From Bolinopsis microptera (lineage: Eukaryota > Ctenophora > Tentaculata > Lobata > Bolinopsidae): a DNA stretch of 64,000 nucleotides. The DNA lies in the NCBI RefSeq assembly GCF_026151205.1, contig NC_087073.1, forward strand, positions 1,424,001 to 1,488,000. Direction: 5' to 3'. Numbering within the stretch: the stretch's first letter is position 1; each line of letters begins with the position of its first letter. Positions 1 through 10,849 of the stretch are shown one piece after another. A model generated the notes under the pieces. The model searched no databases, was not told the origin of the DNA, and saw only the letters and a list, made by a program, of their open reading frames with translations. Both the position numbers and the translations under genes were made by a program.

Positions 1-169
1 GGAAGAGGACAGAAGGAGGGTACAGAGGGGTGAATGGGAGCTCCAAGGTGCCGAAAGGACGATCGGACCCTGGATGCGTTGGGATATAGTAGGGAGAGGT
101 AGGACGACCCTGGCTCTAGAGTGTAAGTGGTAAAGTGGAAGGACTTCACTGAGGTTTTTTTGAAAAAGG

Positions 170-376
170 ATGTACCGAACTGATACCAGAGCAAGGCATC
201 TCCGTAGCTCAGAACGTTTCAGTAAAGTCTTTATCAGTCCAGATAGGTCTCCAGAGGAACGTGCCGAACAGCAAAAGCTTGTTTTAGAACTCAAGAAGAG
301 ATCAAACGACGAGCCAGATAAGAGACACTTCATAAAAGGAGGCAAAGTATGTAGTGTGGACAAAATTGTTGTTTGA
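170..376 (+). pseudogene. LINE ORF1 C-terminal fragment
   Basis: A 68-codon open stretch carries the block VFISPDRSPEERAE followed by a Lys/Glu-rich helix and a DPDKRHFI-like ending. This is the C-terminal signature of the ORF1 RNA-binding protein of many invertebrate non-LTR retrotransposons. The same block occurs near the end of the complete ORF1-like protein on the minus strand at 37.4-38.3 kb (VYITPDRSAADR), which supports the call. Only the last fifth of such a protein is present. No RRM core, coiled coil or reverse transcriptase is visible next to it, so it is a truncated relic rather than a gene. Confidence 0.6.
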
Positions 377-900
377 AATGTGTTAAGACCGAGTTTTGCT
401 TGGATTTATGGATTCCTGGTTCGCTAAGATTTTAATTTTTTTTGATAAGCTTCTAAATCATATTCGTCTTTCAACACAAGACTGTCAGTCTTCTAGAATT
501 TTGTTTTGATTTGTGTATTAAGCTGATGTATTTAATCTTACTTCCAGGTCCATAATTTCGTGTGGAGTATATTTTTAGAGTTATTTAGGTTTTATATTAG
601 CAGATTTAGGTATATAATTATTGTATATTATTGTATGTATAAATTCTTGAGTAAACATTAACCAGTAAACAAAGCTGGTTCCCAAACAAAAACAAACCAG
701 AAGCAAGTCATAGCTTATATTTGGTTGATTGTAATGTTGTGATATTGCATAATTTATTGTAAATGTAATATATGTTTCAGAATTATGTAATGTAACGCGA
801 TGGAAGTATTTTAAGCGGGCATATCCTATCCAAACCCAGGATACATGACATAAAAGATTCGTTTTCACTTGTTTGCATGAAAAGCATTAACTAGTATGAA
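377..900. other. AT-rich spacer, nothing recognised
   Basis: AT-rich DNA with stop codons in all frames except short chance ORFs. I see no domain, RNA gene or clear repeat boundary here. Confidence 0.5.
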
Positions 901-916
901 AAAGCTTCGGGACTAG

Positions 917-1532
917 AAGCCGGGGACACGGTGATGATAGCGGGCTGGTTAGACAGCAACAGGATGTTTGCAGGATTTGTGAAACGTGGAACAAAACGAG
1001 TTTTGGTGAAAGAATTTGACAGTGAATCGAGTGATAGTAGCGATTTCGAGGAAAAACCTTTCACAAAAGCAAGAAAGTTTAAGTCTGCAGATGATCACCA
1101 GGTTCGTGAGTTATTTCCAATGTAAAATATAATATTAGTTTAACATTGAATCTTAGTTAAGCTGCTTAGCGGTTCTTCGTTCTAGGCGTAGGAATAATGA
1201 CATGAAATGACAAAGAATTACAAACTGTATCACTGTATTTCACGTTAATTTAGTATACATCTATCTTATCATTCACCATTTCATCTATCACCCTATCACA
1301 GACATTATTCCATTTTCAGAAATGCCACTGTCCTAATGGCCGGAAAGGCAGTTCAAAGCGTGCTCACTTTCACTGCAAAACATGCACAAAGATATTTGAC
1401 CGACCTGAAAGAATGAAAAAGCATGAAGACAAGCACAACAGCGCTCCTATCAAAAGAAGGTCAGACAAGGACCCAACACGGAATACATACGACGAACTTC
1501 CTTTTGCTAAGGTTGACAATCATCTACCCTAA
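917..1532 (+). CDS. Two-exon gene: Tudor-like stretch plus C2H2 zinc finger (5' end uncertain)
   Basis: Exon 1 (about 917-1101) encodes GDTVMIAGWLDSNRMFAGFV and then an acidic serine patch, resembling a small Tudor/SH3-like barrel (alternating hydrophobics, W in strand 1). It ends at CAG|GTTCGT in phase 0. The 218-bp intron ends TTTTCAG at 1319. Exon 2 (1320-1532) continues in phase with a Cys/His-rich start (KCHCPNG), one C2H2 finger (HCKTCTKIF then HEDKH; C-x2-C-x12-H-x3-H) and a basic tail to TAA at 1530. The true start codon is not clear; further 5' exons may lie outside. A C2H2 protein is usually nuclear and nucleic-acid binding. Alternatively this is a captured gene fragment: its 3' end and following microsatellite recur at 19.0-19.36 kb. 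Confidence 0.5.
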
Positions 1533-1882
1533 CTTGAACAAGTTCAATGTAATACTAAGTGTGTATTAAAGGAATATTTTTTCTTTTAATTACCTTTCTT
1601 TCATATCTATCATACATCTTTTATCTTTTATCTTTTATATCTAATATCTATGTATGTCTATCATATCCATCATATATCTTTAGTTTATCTATCTTTTATC
1701 TTCTTTATTTATCTTTTATCTTCTTGATCTAGATCTTTTATATCTATCATATATTTTTCGTTTATCTATCTTTTATCTTTTTTATCTATCTTTTTTATCT
1801 ATCTTTCATATTATCATATATCTTTCGTTTATCTATCTTTTATCTTTTCACTATATCTTTTAGGTCAAGAATCAGGTCACCT
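1525..1882 (+). repeat. 3' tail plus T-rich microsatellite, repeated at 19.0 kb
   Basis: Begins with CTAACTTGAACAAGTTCAAT, continues through GTGTATTAAAGGAAT (containing an ATTAAA poly-A-like signal), then about 270 bp of interrupted TCTATCTTTTATCT microsatellite. The same order of parts recurs at about 19,000-19,365, and both copies stop at a GTAAGCCAGCTTCAGCTGG core. The repeat therefore has shared borders and probably moved as one piece. Confidence 0.65.
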
Positions 1883-1944
1883 GTATAGCTAGTATAATGT
1901 TGTAAGCCAGCTTCAGCTGGCTTACAACATTATACTAGCTATAC
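1883..1944. repeat. Perfect 62-bp palindrome
   Basis: Two 30-bp arms (1883-1912 and 1915-1944) are exact reverse complements around a 2-bp TC centre. The left arm starts GTATAGCTAG and ends AAGCCAGCT. A perfect arm of this length could extrude as a cruciform. Its centre motif matches the end of the repeat at 19,365, so it may mark two repeat ends joined head to head. Confidence 0.9.
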
Positions 1945-3231
1945 GACATACAATATACGTAATGTGGTTCAAAAGGAGTTTCTCTGATGGCGAATTTTCT
2001 TCTGCTGACTTTCTTATAAAAAGAGTCTTGAAACCTCAGCTAAACCAAGACCGTCAGAATACGGAGGAATTTCGGAATCCAGAAAGAAGGGGATAATCGA
2101 CACATTGTATCCATTAATGCCCACCATAAAGAGAGTATTTTGGGACAATTTGTAAACTTGAACTTGTGAACTTGAACTGATAAAATTTAACTTTTTCTAC
2201 TGTTCATTCTATTATATTTCAGAGTTTCATTGTCTGATATTTTCATAATTATGGACTGAAAAACCATTATTTTCAACACGAATTAAGCATGCATAATGAC
2301 ACAAAATAGTGTATTATGTAGGGAAGCATCTACATAGTTGAATACCAAAACACTGCAAAAAGGAAGTAAGTAGTCGAAAATCTGCAAAAAGGAAGTATCT
2401 CGCTTTAGCAGTCAAATTTTTTCTGGCAGTGAAAACGGAACCCGTTTTCATGAAAAATTGGTTCAAATAATCGGAATAAAATTGTTCAGAAAAGTTACCC
2501 TAGACGATTCTAAATGTATTCAAACAAAAATTAAAAGCATGATGCAGTCAGCTGAATGTCAGAAACGGGTCTAGTTTACATGCTTTTATCTCAAAACGAT
2601 GGTTTTTCAGATACTTCTTTCTTGCAAAAAGGGGCAGCATAGAACAGACATTGATTCAAAGTCGCTAGCAATCCCTAAATCGAGTTGTTCTGAATATAAA
2701 CAAAGGTTGTTTGTCGCAGATGGCAGTTCCAACCAAACTACTGCAGCTTAAGTCTTGAAGTTGGAGCAGAGAAGGCATTAATCTGCTTGGCTGGTATTGT
2801 CCAAGCTGAATCAGCTTGCAATCGAGAGTGGGGATTCAGGTAACACCTACAACCCATAACACAGGATCGCTCAGAGCATTTTAACTGAGCCAGAACAGTT
2901 TGATTCCTTGAGGCTTAAGGAACATTTGTCATCGATGTAGAAGGGTTTCGGAGGTTGGGAAAGAAGGAACGGGTATTTAGGTTACTGGAGCAGAAAGACA
3001 CTGTAACGAGTAACAGCGACCGATAAATACTCCCCTCGACCATCGTGGTCAGATTCTACAGGAGCTGGAGAAGTAGAAACTAGAGATACTATCTCAATAG
3101 AAGGAGAGGAAAATGGGGATAAAGACGGAGGAATATACTATAGACTACTTGAGAAATAGAAAGAAACTGTACGAAATATAAACTTGTAAACGTGAATAAT
3201 GTTTTAGTAAATGTGTTTATCATTGACTCTG
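1945..3231. other. Spacer with a possible ~355-bp MITE
   Basis: No protein-coding signal. CTGAAAAACCAT at 2256-2267 and its exact reverse complement at 2599-2610 could be terminal inverted repeats of a short non-autonomous DNA element; similarity continues a few bases inward (about 17 of 20). No clear target duplication was seen. The rest has no feature I recognise. Confidence 0.35.
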
Positions 3232-3615
3232 ACATCAGGTATGGTCGTGGTTTAATTGATGCACCAACTTGGTGCACGCCTGAATATAATGGATCCAGCT
3301 GTCAATAACTATGACCAACGCGAACGATGCTAACGGAGTTGCAGCCATAAGATTATCATTTATCTATCTTTTATCTATCTATTATATATCTTCTATCTAT
3401 ATTTTATCTATCTTTTATTTCTATCTTTTATTTATCTTTTAGATCTAATATCTTTTATCTAATATCTTTTATCTAATATCTTTTATCTAATATCTTTTAT
3501 CTAATATCTTTTATCTAATATCTTTTATCTAATATCTTTTATCTAATATCTTTTATCTAATATCTTTTATCTAATATCTTTTATCTTTCTTTTTTATCTA
3601 TCTTTTATCTATTTT
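3232..3615 (+). repeat. 3' end of a preceding composite unit plus microsatellite
   Basis: The segment from GGTATGGTCGTGGTTTAATT to the T-rich microsatellite matches the ends of unit A (about 11,165-11,484) and unit B (about 15,465-15,660). The microsatellite here includes about ten copies of a 14-mer ATCTTTTATCTAAT. It is therefore the tail of a third, 5'-deleted unit directly upstream of unit A. Confidence 0.75.
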
Positions 3616-3962
3616 AGGTCAAGAGTCAGGTCACCTGTAAAGTCACGGGATTAACAGCATAAGCTACAGTGAGTTGGAGCAAGGGAAACCAAACAACAAA
3701 CGGATCAGCTGAAGCGGATCAGAGCGGTAATACTATAAAGCTATAAATGCTGTACAAACAATTTTAAATCTTACTGCTTATAGATTTTTCGATATCAAAT
3801 CTTTAACGACCTGCTCTTCAGGAGTTATTCGCTTAGAGAGTTATTCGTCATCATCTACTAAGGAAGCAGCTTTTGCAGTTGATGGTGCACTTAATGTTGA
3901 CATCAGTTTCGTGGTGATTCTTCTTGGAGCTGCCGGAAAATATGTGAACTTCTACGGCTTCT

Positions 3963-4594
3963 GTGGAGCTATCTGGAACTATATTACCCATATTTGTGTG
4001 CGACAATTATTCTGACAGAAATTTTCTCAAAGAGAAAACACGGAGTTCACGGGGTTCTGGAAGTGATATTAATTTTTCATTACAATCACCGTTCCCCAAG
4101 GACTTCGTGAAAGATTTTATGAAAAACATTAAAAACAAAGATAAGTTTTATGACTTATTAATTTCCTTTCTCTACGAGAAATAATAATTATTAAACAGAA
4201 AGTATGTTTTCACGAACCGCCGAAAGGTTACTTCAAATCATATCTCAGAAATGGAAGATTGTAGTAACCTTGAGGCGGATTCCCGAATCGTACTTCATAC
4301 TGTTAGTGCGATTCGGAAAGAACTGAAGAGAGTTGTTGTTAGGAGTAATGACACGGACGTTTTAATCATATTGATTCAGTATTATAATCACTTCTGTGAA
4401 GTGGCCAAAACCGACAATTTTAACATCATATTGATGTCTGGGAAATCCACATCTGCTACTGGAATCCTCTTCATCAACATTAACTTGGCATCCAAGTCGT
4501 TTACTTCACATCAGCTACGAGGATTACCCCTGCTATTTACAATGGCAGGGTGTGACTATGTGGAGTCATTTTATGACGTTGGACAGCTGTCATA
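3963..4594 (+). pseudogene. PIN/XPG-like invertebrate repeat-associated protein, relic (unit A)
   Basis: Two blocks in one frame are separated by two in-frame TAA codons at 4182-4187. Block 1 has CDNYSDRNFLKEKTRSSRGS and ENK-like residues typical of the first half of a large uncharacterised invertebrate family. Block 2 has LEADSRIVLH, VVVRSNDTDVLIILIQYY and LLFTMAGCDYVESF, matching that family's EADTR, SPDTDVLVL and TGCD motifs; the conserved acidic residues suggest a PIN/XPG-type nuclease fold. Compared with unit B, copy A lacks about 32 bp before CDNYSD. The family is often multi-copy in invertebrate genomes; I do not know its natural function. It is inactive here. Confidence 0.6.
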
Positions 4595-5474
4595 GCTCAA
4601 CATCTATTTAAAAGATGATATCATTCTGAATGTGTTTGTCTCAGAATGAAAAATGGCTACTACTCTAAAGAACATGGAGCATTTGCTGACATGTAAGGTC
4701 AGTATTGTGCGAAGCATATTTTATACCAGATTTTGTTGATCGATGCTGGTTGTTCTTAAAATAAAATATTACTGTCCTATTAGAAGAACCACAGGGGGTT
4801 TTAATTAATGCAATAACAATTTAAAATGCATAACTTTCCTTCTCACCAAACGTGAAACGAAGGCAAATCTCATGATGTGAAATATTTTCAGGATTGTACT
4901 GATTCGGTGAACAGATGTCAGGGTAGGATTGAGTTGACAAAGCTCAAGATGAAAAGGTAATTCAATATCAGATAATTATTATCTGATATTGAGATAATAG
5001 TGATTTGTTACATTTACCTAGAAGTTAATTGTTTTGGAAATATACTGTGTAATAATGGTTAGTAAGTTCTAAAAACAGTGAATTAAAGTAGACGCCATCC
5101 TTTGAATAAATGTCAAGAACCCACTTCACCAGATAACGCTCCAGACCCTCTACCCCGCTGCTAAGGATATCTGCAACCGCAAGCTTGATGCCCTGAGACC
5201 TCTCCACTCCCAAGGAGAAGTATTTAGATTTCTCAAGATGTTTTAAAGATTTCTCAAGTTGTTTTAAAGTTTTCAAATAATCCAAAGATTTCTCTCAAAA
5301 AGCTTTTTGTAGACAAAAGTGTTAGAAATAAAAAAGCAGTCTGTCGTGAGATTTATTATTACTAATATGTACTATTTACAGGATGTTTCATATTTAATGT
5401 AACTCTGTTAACAACTGTATCATTTGGTAACTCTCGACACACAACACTTTAAACATCCTCAACTAAACAAAAGT
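4595..5474. other. Unit A middle spacer
   Basis: Matches unit B at 13,798-14,720. A minus-strand open stretch (5025-5285, 86 codons) is kept only partly in B, which has a different run of about 50 extra bases inside it, so coding is doubtful. The left side includes an AT-rich stretch with the inverted pair TATCAGATAATTATTATCTGATA near 4970. Confidence 0.4.
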
Positions 5475-6014
5475 ATGGATAAAGTATTGAGACCGGACAG
5501 ACTTGAACTGGACCTAGCTACATCAACTCAAGGAGGAAACGCAAACAAATTCACACATTGGAGCACTACGATGGACAACTTCATCGAGACACTGAAAGAC
5601 ACCGTAACTAGTGACGAAGCTAAATACAAGGTTCAAATAAACTTTATTAGCCCCGATATCTTCCTGCACATATCGGGGCTAACTAAATACACTGAAGCCA
5701 GCGCCGTCTTACAGGCTCTATTCGTAAAAACGAAAAACCCAAATTATGCTCGTCACTGCCTGGCCATGAGAACCCAGAAGGAAGGAGAATCCATCGAATT
5801 ATACTTGTTGGCACTAGAAAAACTAGCTAAAGAGTGTGACTTCAAGGATGTAACTGCTGCAGCGCACCAAGAGGAATGTATCATAACGGCATTCATATCA
5901 GGATTGAGCTCACATCAGATCCGCCAACGGCTACTTGAGGATACTAAACCCTTATCTGACACAACTAAGGCAGCTACCACACTTGAGCAAGCCCTCAGGG
6001 AGAGTAAGCACTAC
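5475..6014 (+). pseudogene. Gag-like protein of a second retrotransposon, 5' part (unit A)
   Basis: ATG at 5475 opens a Gag-like protein: a KFTHWSTTMDNFIETLKD helix, FISPDIFLHISGL, KTKNPNYARHCLAMRTQKEG, EECIITAFISGLSSHQIRQR. These are the conserved landmarks of the capsid region of CsRN1/Ty3-like elements common in cnidarians, nematodes and flatworms. The frame is intact to 6014, where the gypsy element is inserted; the remainder resumes at 10,965. No matching Pol is found in the unit, so this Gag is an orphan. Near-perfect agreement with the unit-B copy implies recent duplication. Confidence 0.7.
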
Positions 6015-6132
6015 TGTTATTATATATTGATATATGATTTTATATTGTTAACTAATCATACTAATAGCCTTTAGGTTTTAGGAAGTGATCGTTTCAATTG
6101 TTCATCATTGATAAGAACCCCGGTACACAACA
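6015..6132 (+). repeat. 5' LTR of the gypsy element
   Basis: 118 bp, starting TGTTATTATATATTG and ending GGTACACAACA (TG...CA). It aligns to the 3' LTR at 10,850-10,964 with one 3-bp indel and few substitutions, so the insertion is fairly young. Such short LTRs leave little room for promoter elements. Confidence 0.92.
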
Positions 6133-6950
6133 ATGGCGACTGTGATGAGATATCAGTTTAATGAACCACTCTCCACGACAAATGTCACAGATGTAAGAAG
6201 TTGGTTTGAACAATTTGAGGTTTTTCTAGAGGTCGGGGAACTGGTGGAAGACCCGACAATCCCAGAAATCCCGGAGGACGACAACAGAGCTCAGGACGAA
6301 ACTGACAGACTTACTTGAGAAAGGGAAGTCCGGATAGAGGAATTGAAAGAGCTTCAAAGAACCAAGCTACTCATCGTCAACATGGACTCAAGTATGTTTA
6401 AAAAAGCCACAAACTTGTGTAAACCAACGAAGCTAGTGGAAGAGAGATACAGTAAGTTGAAGCAGAGACTATGCGAACATTTCGCACCCAAGCCAACCAA
6501 ATTCGCTTCAAGATATCACTTCACACAGATCAGACAAAAGGAGAATGAAAAGAGCACTAGCTATATGGAGAGACTGCTAGTATGTGCAACTGATTGCGAG
6601 TTTCAGGATCTAGATTCCAGATTGTTAGACCAGTTTGTAGCAGGACTAAGAGATGAGAGAGAGAGAAAGCCAAACTGCTAAAGAAGACCAATCTGACCCT
6701 AGAAATCGCAAGAGAGCACATGTTGTCACTGGAGAAGACCAAATTGGAGGCTCAAGAAATGAACGCATCAAGCAGTGGAACAGTGAACAGTGTTAAGTCT
6801 AGGAAGAAAGAGAGATCCCACAGGACTGACAAGAAAACAGTCGTCACATGTAAGAAATGTACACTGAAGGGACATTCAGAGAAACAGTGTTTCACGAAAT
6901 GTCATGCCTTAAGAAAGTGGGACACATCAGAAAGAACTGTCAACACGTAA
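6133..6950 (+). pseudogene. Gag of the gypsy element, broken
   Basis: The ATG lies at the LTR edge. The reading frame runs to an in-frame TGA at 6316-6318, resumes in the same frame to 6681, then shifts inside a GAGAGAGAGAGA run near 6655 and continues to 6950. It contains capsid-like helices (YHFTQIRQKENEKSTSYMER; DQFVAGLRDE) and, near 6850, a zinc knuckle C-x2-C-x4-H-x4-C (CKKCTLKGHSEKQC). A second knuckle is split by another shift around 6905, its GH..C half lying in the pol frame. The microsatellite site suggests replication slippage as the cause of one break. No virus-like particle could be made from it unchanged. Confidence 0.8.
6134..6150 (+). promoter_or_regulatory. Putative primer-binding site
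   Basis: TGGCGACTGTGATGAGA starts 1 base after the 5' LTR. It resembles TGGCGACCGTGA-type sites that I recall as tRNA-Arg sites in insect Ty3-group elements. It overlaps the gag start codon at 6133. Confidence 0.6.
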
Positions 6951-8569
6951 AGAGAAAGAATCAGAGAAAGAAAGACGTCAAAACTTATCATGTGGAGTCT
7001 TGTTCAGATAGTGAAAGTTCAGAAGAGAGTAATTCAGAGCTTGAGAGCGAGAGTGAGGAGTCAAGTGAGGAAATTTTATTTGTGGAGGAGGTGTTAGATT
7101 ATTCACTAGTAGATAACTCAGAGAGTGAGTTAGGTGAATTTGACACAAGTTTAGTGTGTCAGTCCTCTGTTTATCATGATGTTGATTTTGAAAATGAAAT
7201 TTCTGACCTAGATTGTACCATGCTCAAGTTTTCTGAGAGCAATGTTGAAATTCATAATGATTTTTATGATGACAATGAACTGACAGTTAACTACACGAAT
7301 ATTTCTAAACCACTCGTTCAGGTTAAATTGAATGGAGTTAATCTACAGATGGAGTTCGACAGTGGATCCACGGTAAGTATAGTTAGTTGTGATGATTTTT
7401 CTAAGTTAGGGTTAGGCAAGAAAACAACAATTTTTCAAGAAAGGCATAAGACCCTGCGTGTTGCTAACAACGAGAGACTGTCTGTCAAAGGTAAAAGTCT
7501 GGTAGACGTTGAGTTCAACGGAAGACTGATACAGGGATTAGAGCTGTATCTGATAGATGACAAGTGCCCGTCGCTCATGGGGCAGTCATGGATAACAGAG
7601 TTTTTAGGACCAGACTGGCTGACAAAGATTCTTAACCTTCAGAAGGACAAAGAGACTGTTGATGCAAATGTGTGTAGTAGTGTGGATGAAGAACTTGTCA
7701 CTGCAGTATCAGACAGAGACATGGAAGTATTTAAACTCAGAACGATTAGTAAACTCAAGGAAAGTCTAATCTTTCAGCAAGGTTTAGGACTTATCTCAGG
7801 AGCTGAAGCAAAGCTGATTCTCAAGGAAGGAGCACAGCCTAAATCACTTGGAGTGAGACCGTTACCCTATGCTAAGAAGAAGCAAGTCGGGGACGAGTTA
7901 CAGAGAATGATCAACGAAGGGATTTTGAGCAAAGTTGAGGGAGCAAGTCCTTGGGGAACACCCGTAGTTCCAGTGTTTAAAGGAGAGAAGACAAGGATTT
8001 GTGGATCATACAATCTCACGTTGAATCCAGGGATGGCAGCTCAGCAATACCCGTTACCTTCAATAGAAGAGTGCTTTAACAAGGTAACAGGGGGTAAGAA
8101 GTTTACTAAGCTGGATGCTCGACAAGCTTACAACAACATTCCGATCAGAAAGGAAGACAGGATTTTAACGACAATCAACACCCATCTAGGACAGTTGATG
8201 TGGAACCGGTTACCGTATGGTATCGCACCCGCTGCTGCGATTTTTCAGGAGACCATTGACCAAACTCTAGCCGGGATTCAAATGTGTTGTTGTAGAGTCG
8301 ACGATATTCTCATATCAGGAAAAGACGATGAAGAGCACATGACCATTTTGAACGAGGTCATAACGAGATTAGAAAATCAAAGTTACAGATGTAAACCGGA
8401 GAAATCCCAGTTCATGGAACACGAAGTGACGTACCTAGGTCACACTTTGAACAAAGACGGAATAAAGCCTGTAAAATCCAAAGTGGAAGATTTACTGAAG
8501 ATGAAAGTACCAAAGTCGGTGGACGAACTTGTATCATTTCTTGGAGGAGTGAACTACTACAGAAGGTAA
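6857..8569 (+). pseudogene. Pol part 1: protease and reverse transcriptase
   Basis: A 570-codon frame. After the second zinc-knuckle half and a Ser/Glu-rich linker comes an aspartic protease active site, FDSGSTVSIV (Asp at 7358). Reverse transcriptase follows with TPVVPVFKGEKTRICG, YPLPSIEECF, GGKKFTKLDARQAY, RLPYGIAPAAAIFQ and LGHTL. The catalytic box reads RVDD (8294-8305) where this family has YxDD, so Tyr is replaced by Arg while both Asp remain. A TAA at 8567-8569 stops the frame, which reopens in phase at 8570. Protease cuts the polyprotein; RT copies the RNA to DNA. The substitution and stop make it non-functional. Confidence 0.88.
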
Positions 8570-9787
8570 ATTGCAAACATGTCTCAGATTATTGCACCCT
8601 TAGACGAACTCAGGAAGAAAGGAGTCAAATGGAAATGGGGCAAAGAACAACAGAAATCTTGGGAGAAACTGAGAAACATGTTAAGTTCGGAGACAGTTCT
8701 GACTTTGTACAATCCTAATCTACCGCTAAAGCTAGATACAGACGCATCATCACATGGATTAGGCGCTATTTTGTCGCATGTAATGCCTGACGGAACTGAA
8801 AGACCTGTTGAGTACATCTCACGCACCTTGACATCTGCAGAAAAGAACTACTCACAGATCGACAAGGAAGCTACAGCAATTGTCTGGGGAGTCAAGCGTT
8901 TTCACCTCTACCTGTACGGGAGGAAGTTTAAGGTAGTCACTGATAACCAACCGCTAGTCCACATATTCAATAAGAACAAACAGTTATCGGTCATGACAGC
9001 AGCAAGACTAACCAGATGGTCGATATTCCTTATGGATTACGATTACGAAATAGCATATCGTTCGACCAAAGCCCATGGTAATGCAGACATGCTATCAAGA
9101 TTACCAGTTCCACACACTAAACAGGACGAAGAAGAAGCTAAGGAAGAGCTAGTCTTCAGTGTGGACATTGAAGATACCTGTTTAACTGCTAAGAAGATCG
9201 AGAGTTACACCAAGAAAGACCCGATTTTGTCAAAAGTGTTACACTACATCATGAATGGATGGCCGGACAAAGGCATACAATTCAGTGAAGAGATGACAGC
9301 TTACTGGAACAGAAGAAGTGAATTATCTATGGAGCTAGGATGTATAACGTGGGGTTGCAGAGTCATTATTCCCAGCAAACTACGATCGACAGTGTTGGAG
9401 ATGCTACATGTCACACACCTTGGGATGAGTGGAATGAAGACTCTGACTCGTTCTTACGTGTACTGGCCACGGATTAACTCAGAGATTGAACAGTTAGCCA
9501 GCACATGTAAAAGTTGTGGTAAACATGGGGAGAGTTTACCAAGTCTCACTGAACATCCGTGGACCAAACCCACTATGCCTTGGCAGCGCGTACACATTGA
9601 CTACGCAGGCCCATTCTTCAACAAAATGTGGTTAGTTGTCTATGATGCTTACACAAGATGGCCAGAAGTGATAAAGATGAACAAAGACACCACTTCAGCA
9701 GCTACTATCAGAGCACTACGAGAGATATTTAGTAGAAACGGACTGCCATTCGTCATAGTAAGCGACAATGGAACCAACGATGTTTAA
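8570..9787 (+). pseudogene. Pol part 2: RNase H and N-terminal integrase
   Basis: Same frame as part 1, downstream of one nonsense codon. RNase H shows LDTDASSHGLGAIL (Asp 8741), YSQIDKEATAIVWGVKRFH and VVTDNQPL. Integrase shows the HHCC zinc module (His 9407 and 9416; CKSC 9506-9517) and the start of the catalytic core with HIDYAGP (Asp 9599) and VSDNG (Asp 9764). The frame then ends at TAA 9785-9787. The third catalytic residue (Glu of DD35E) is absent because the middle of the integrase is deleted. RNase H removes template RNA; integrase would join cDNA to the genome but cannot here. Confidence 0.88.
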
Positions 9788-10415
9788 AAGATCGCTCAGA
9801 TCCAGACTTCATCAGATTACCCCACTGGATCAGCAGAAAGTTGACAGCATGGATATCGAGAAGGAGCAAGCAGTTCTTGATTCTAGCAGAATTCGAAACA
9901 GACAGTTTGAAGAACAACAAGACGTGTATGTTCAACCTACAGCTAAAGACACATGGAAAGAAGGTGTTATTGAAAAAAGACTTGTCGATTACAACATGTA
10001 TGAAGTACAGTTTGGTGGGAGAAAAGTTGTAAAACACGCAGATCAGATCAAGAAGAGACTGAGACCAATGTTACAGCGAAAGAAACCAACTTTGTATAGT
10101 CCCCCAGGTAATCTAGAAACTAGCAATAGTCATGTCCAGTTGAATGTTTCACCATTGCACAATTCACCAGTACGTGGTCCGTTAGAGTTAGAGAATGTTT
10201 CACCAGCACGTGTTCCATCAGTGAGTGTTTCACAATCACAACCACCTACACCTATTCAAGCCACTGTAACACGACCCACTACTTCTAACGTGACTACACA
10301 GTGTACACGATTGACAACTACTAAAACTAACAACACACCCAACACAGGATCTGCACCAGTACCACTTCGCAGATCTGACAGACTGGCTAACAAACCAAGA
10401 CGTCGTTGGAATTAA
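9788..10415 (+). pseudogene. Pol part 3: integrase C-terminal domain remnant
   Basis: An open frame (from 9768, overlapping part 2) begins out of phase with it at the deletion junction. It has a KEGVIEKRLVDYNMYEVQF stretch followed by VVKHADQIKKR, matching the C-terminal chromatin/DNA-binding region of Ty3-group integrases (the VPG.I....V.Y.V...G...RHVDQL pattern). A Ser/Thr/Pro-rich tail with R-S-D-R-L-A-N-K-P near the end is typical for these Pol proteins. The missing core Glu region shows that more than 100 codons were lost between about 9775 and 9790. Confidence 0.75.
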
Positions 10416-10840
10416 TTAATTTATTACAGAATGTTTTTACTCATTTTATACGACAGCTTATTTTGTTTTATGTGTAAAGGCACTACGTGCAGTGTATTGT
10501 AATATTGAACGAAGATGTTTATTTTGATACCCGATAGATGAAGGACATTTTAACATTTGATTTCTAACATGAAACGGCAGTTTAAATCGGAAAGCAACTT
10601 GTCACGAGACTTTTATTTTAACTGGCATACGGCAGATTTTAACATTCGTCGAAAGAGAGAGAATGTGAAGTTGGATTTTATGTACTTTATGTAAAACGCG
10701 GACGTCGTTATATTATAGAGAATTTCTTGTTTTCAGTCACGCGCATTAAACGCGCGCAATTTATTTTAATTCTGTAAAACGTGGTCCGAGCTGAGACGAA
10801 TCTTAATGTTTTCGATACACAAACGATTAGAACATTGAAC
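10416..10840 (+). other. 3' untranslated part of the gypsy element
   Basis: AT-rich non-coding DNA between the pol stop and the polypurine tract. No env-like ORF is present. Confidence 0.7.
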
Positions 10841-10849
10841 AAGGAGGAA
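10841..10849 (+). promoter_or_regulatory. Polypurine tract
   Basis: AAGGAGGAA directly precedes the 3' LTR TGTTAT, the expected place and composition for the plus-strand primer. Confidence 0.8.

Noticed and set aside
5025-5285. Minus-strand 86-codon ORF in unit A
   Set aside because: The corresponding stretch in unit B is changed by a run of about 50 extra bases and does not keep the frame.
6655-6910. Programmed -1 frameshift between gag and pol
   Set aside because: One shift lies in a GA microsatellite and the other splits a zinc knuckle; no slippery heptamer with pseudoknot was evident. Decay is simpler.
10416-10840. Envelope gene in the gypsy element
   Set aside because: The space after pol is about 425 bp, AT-rich and without an open frame, signal peptide or membrane segment.
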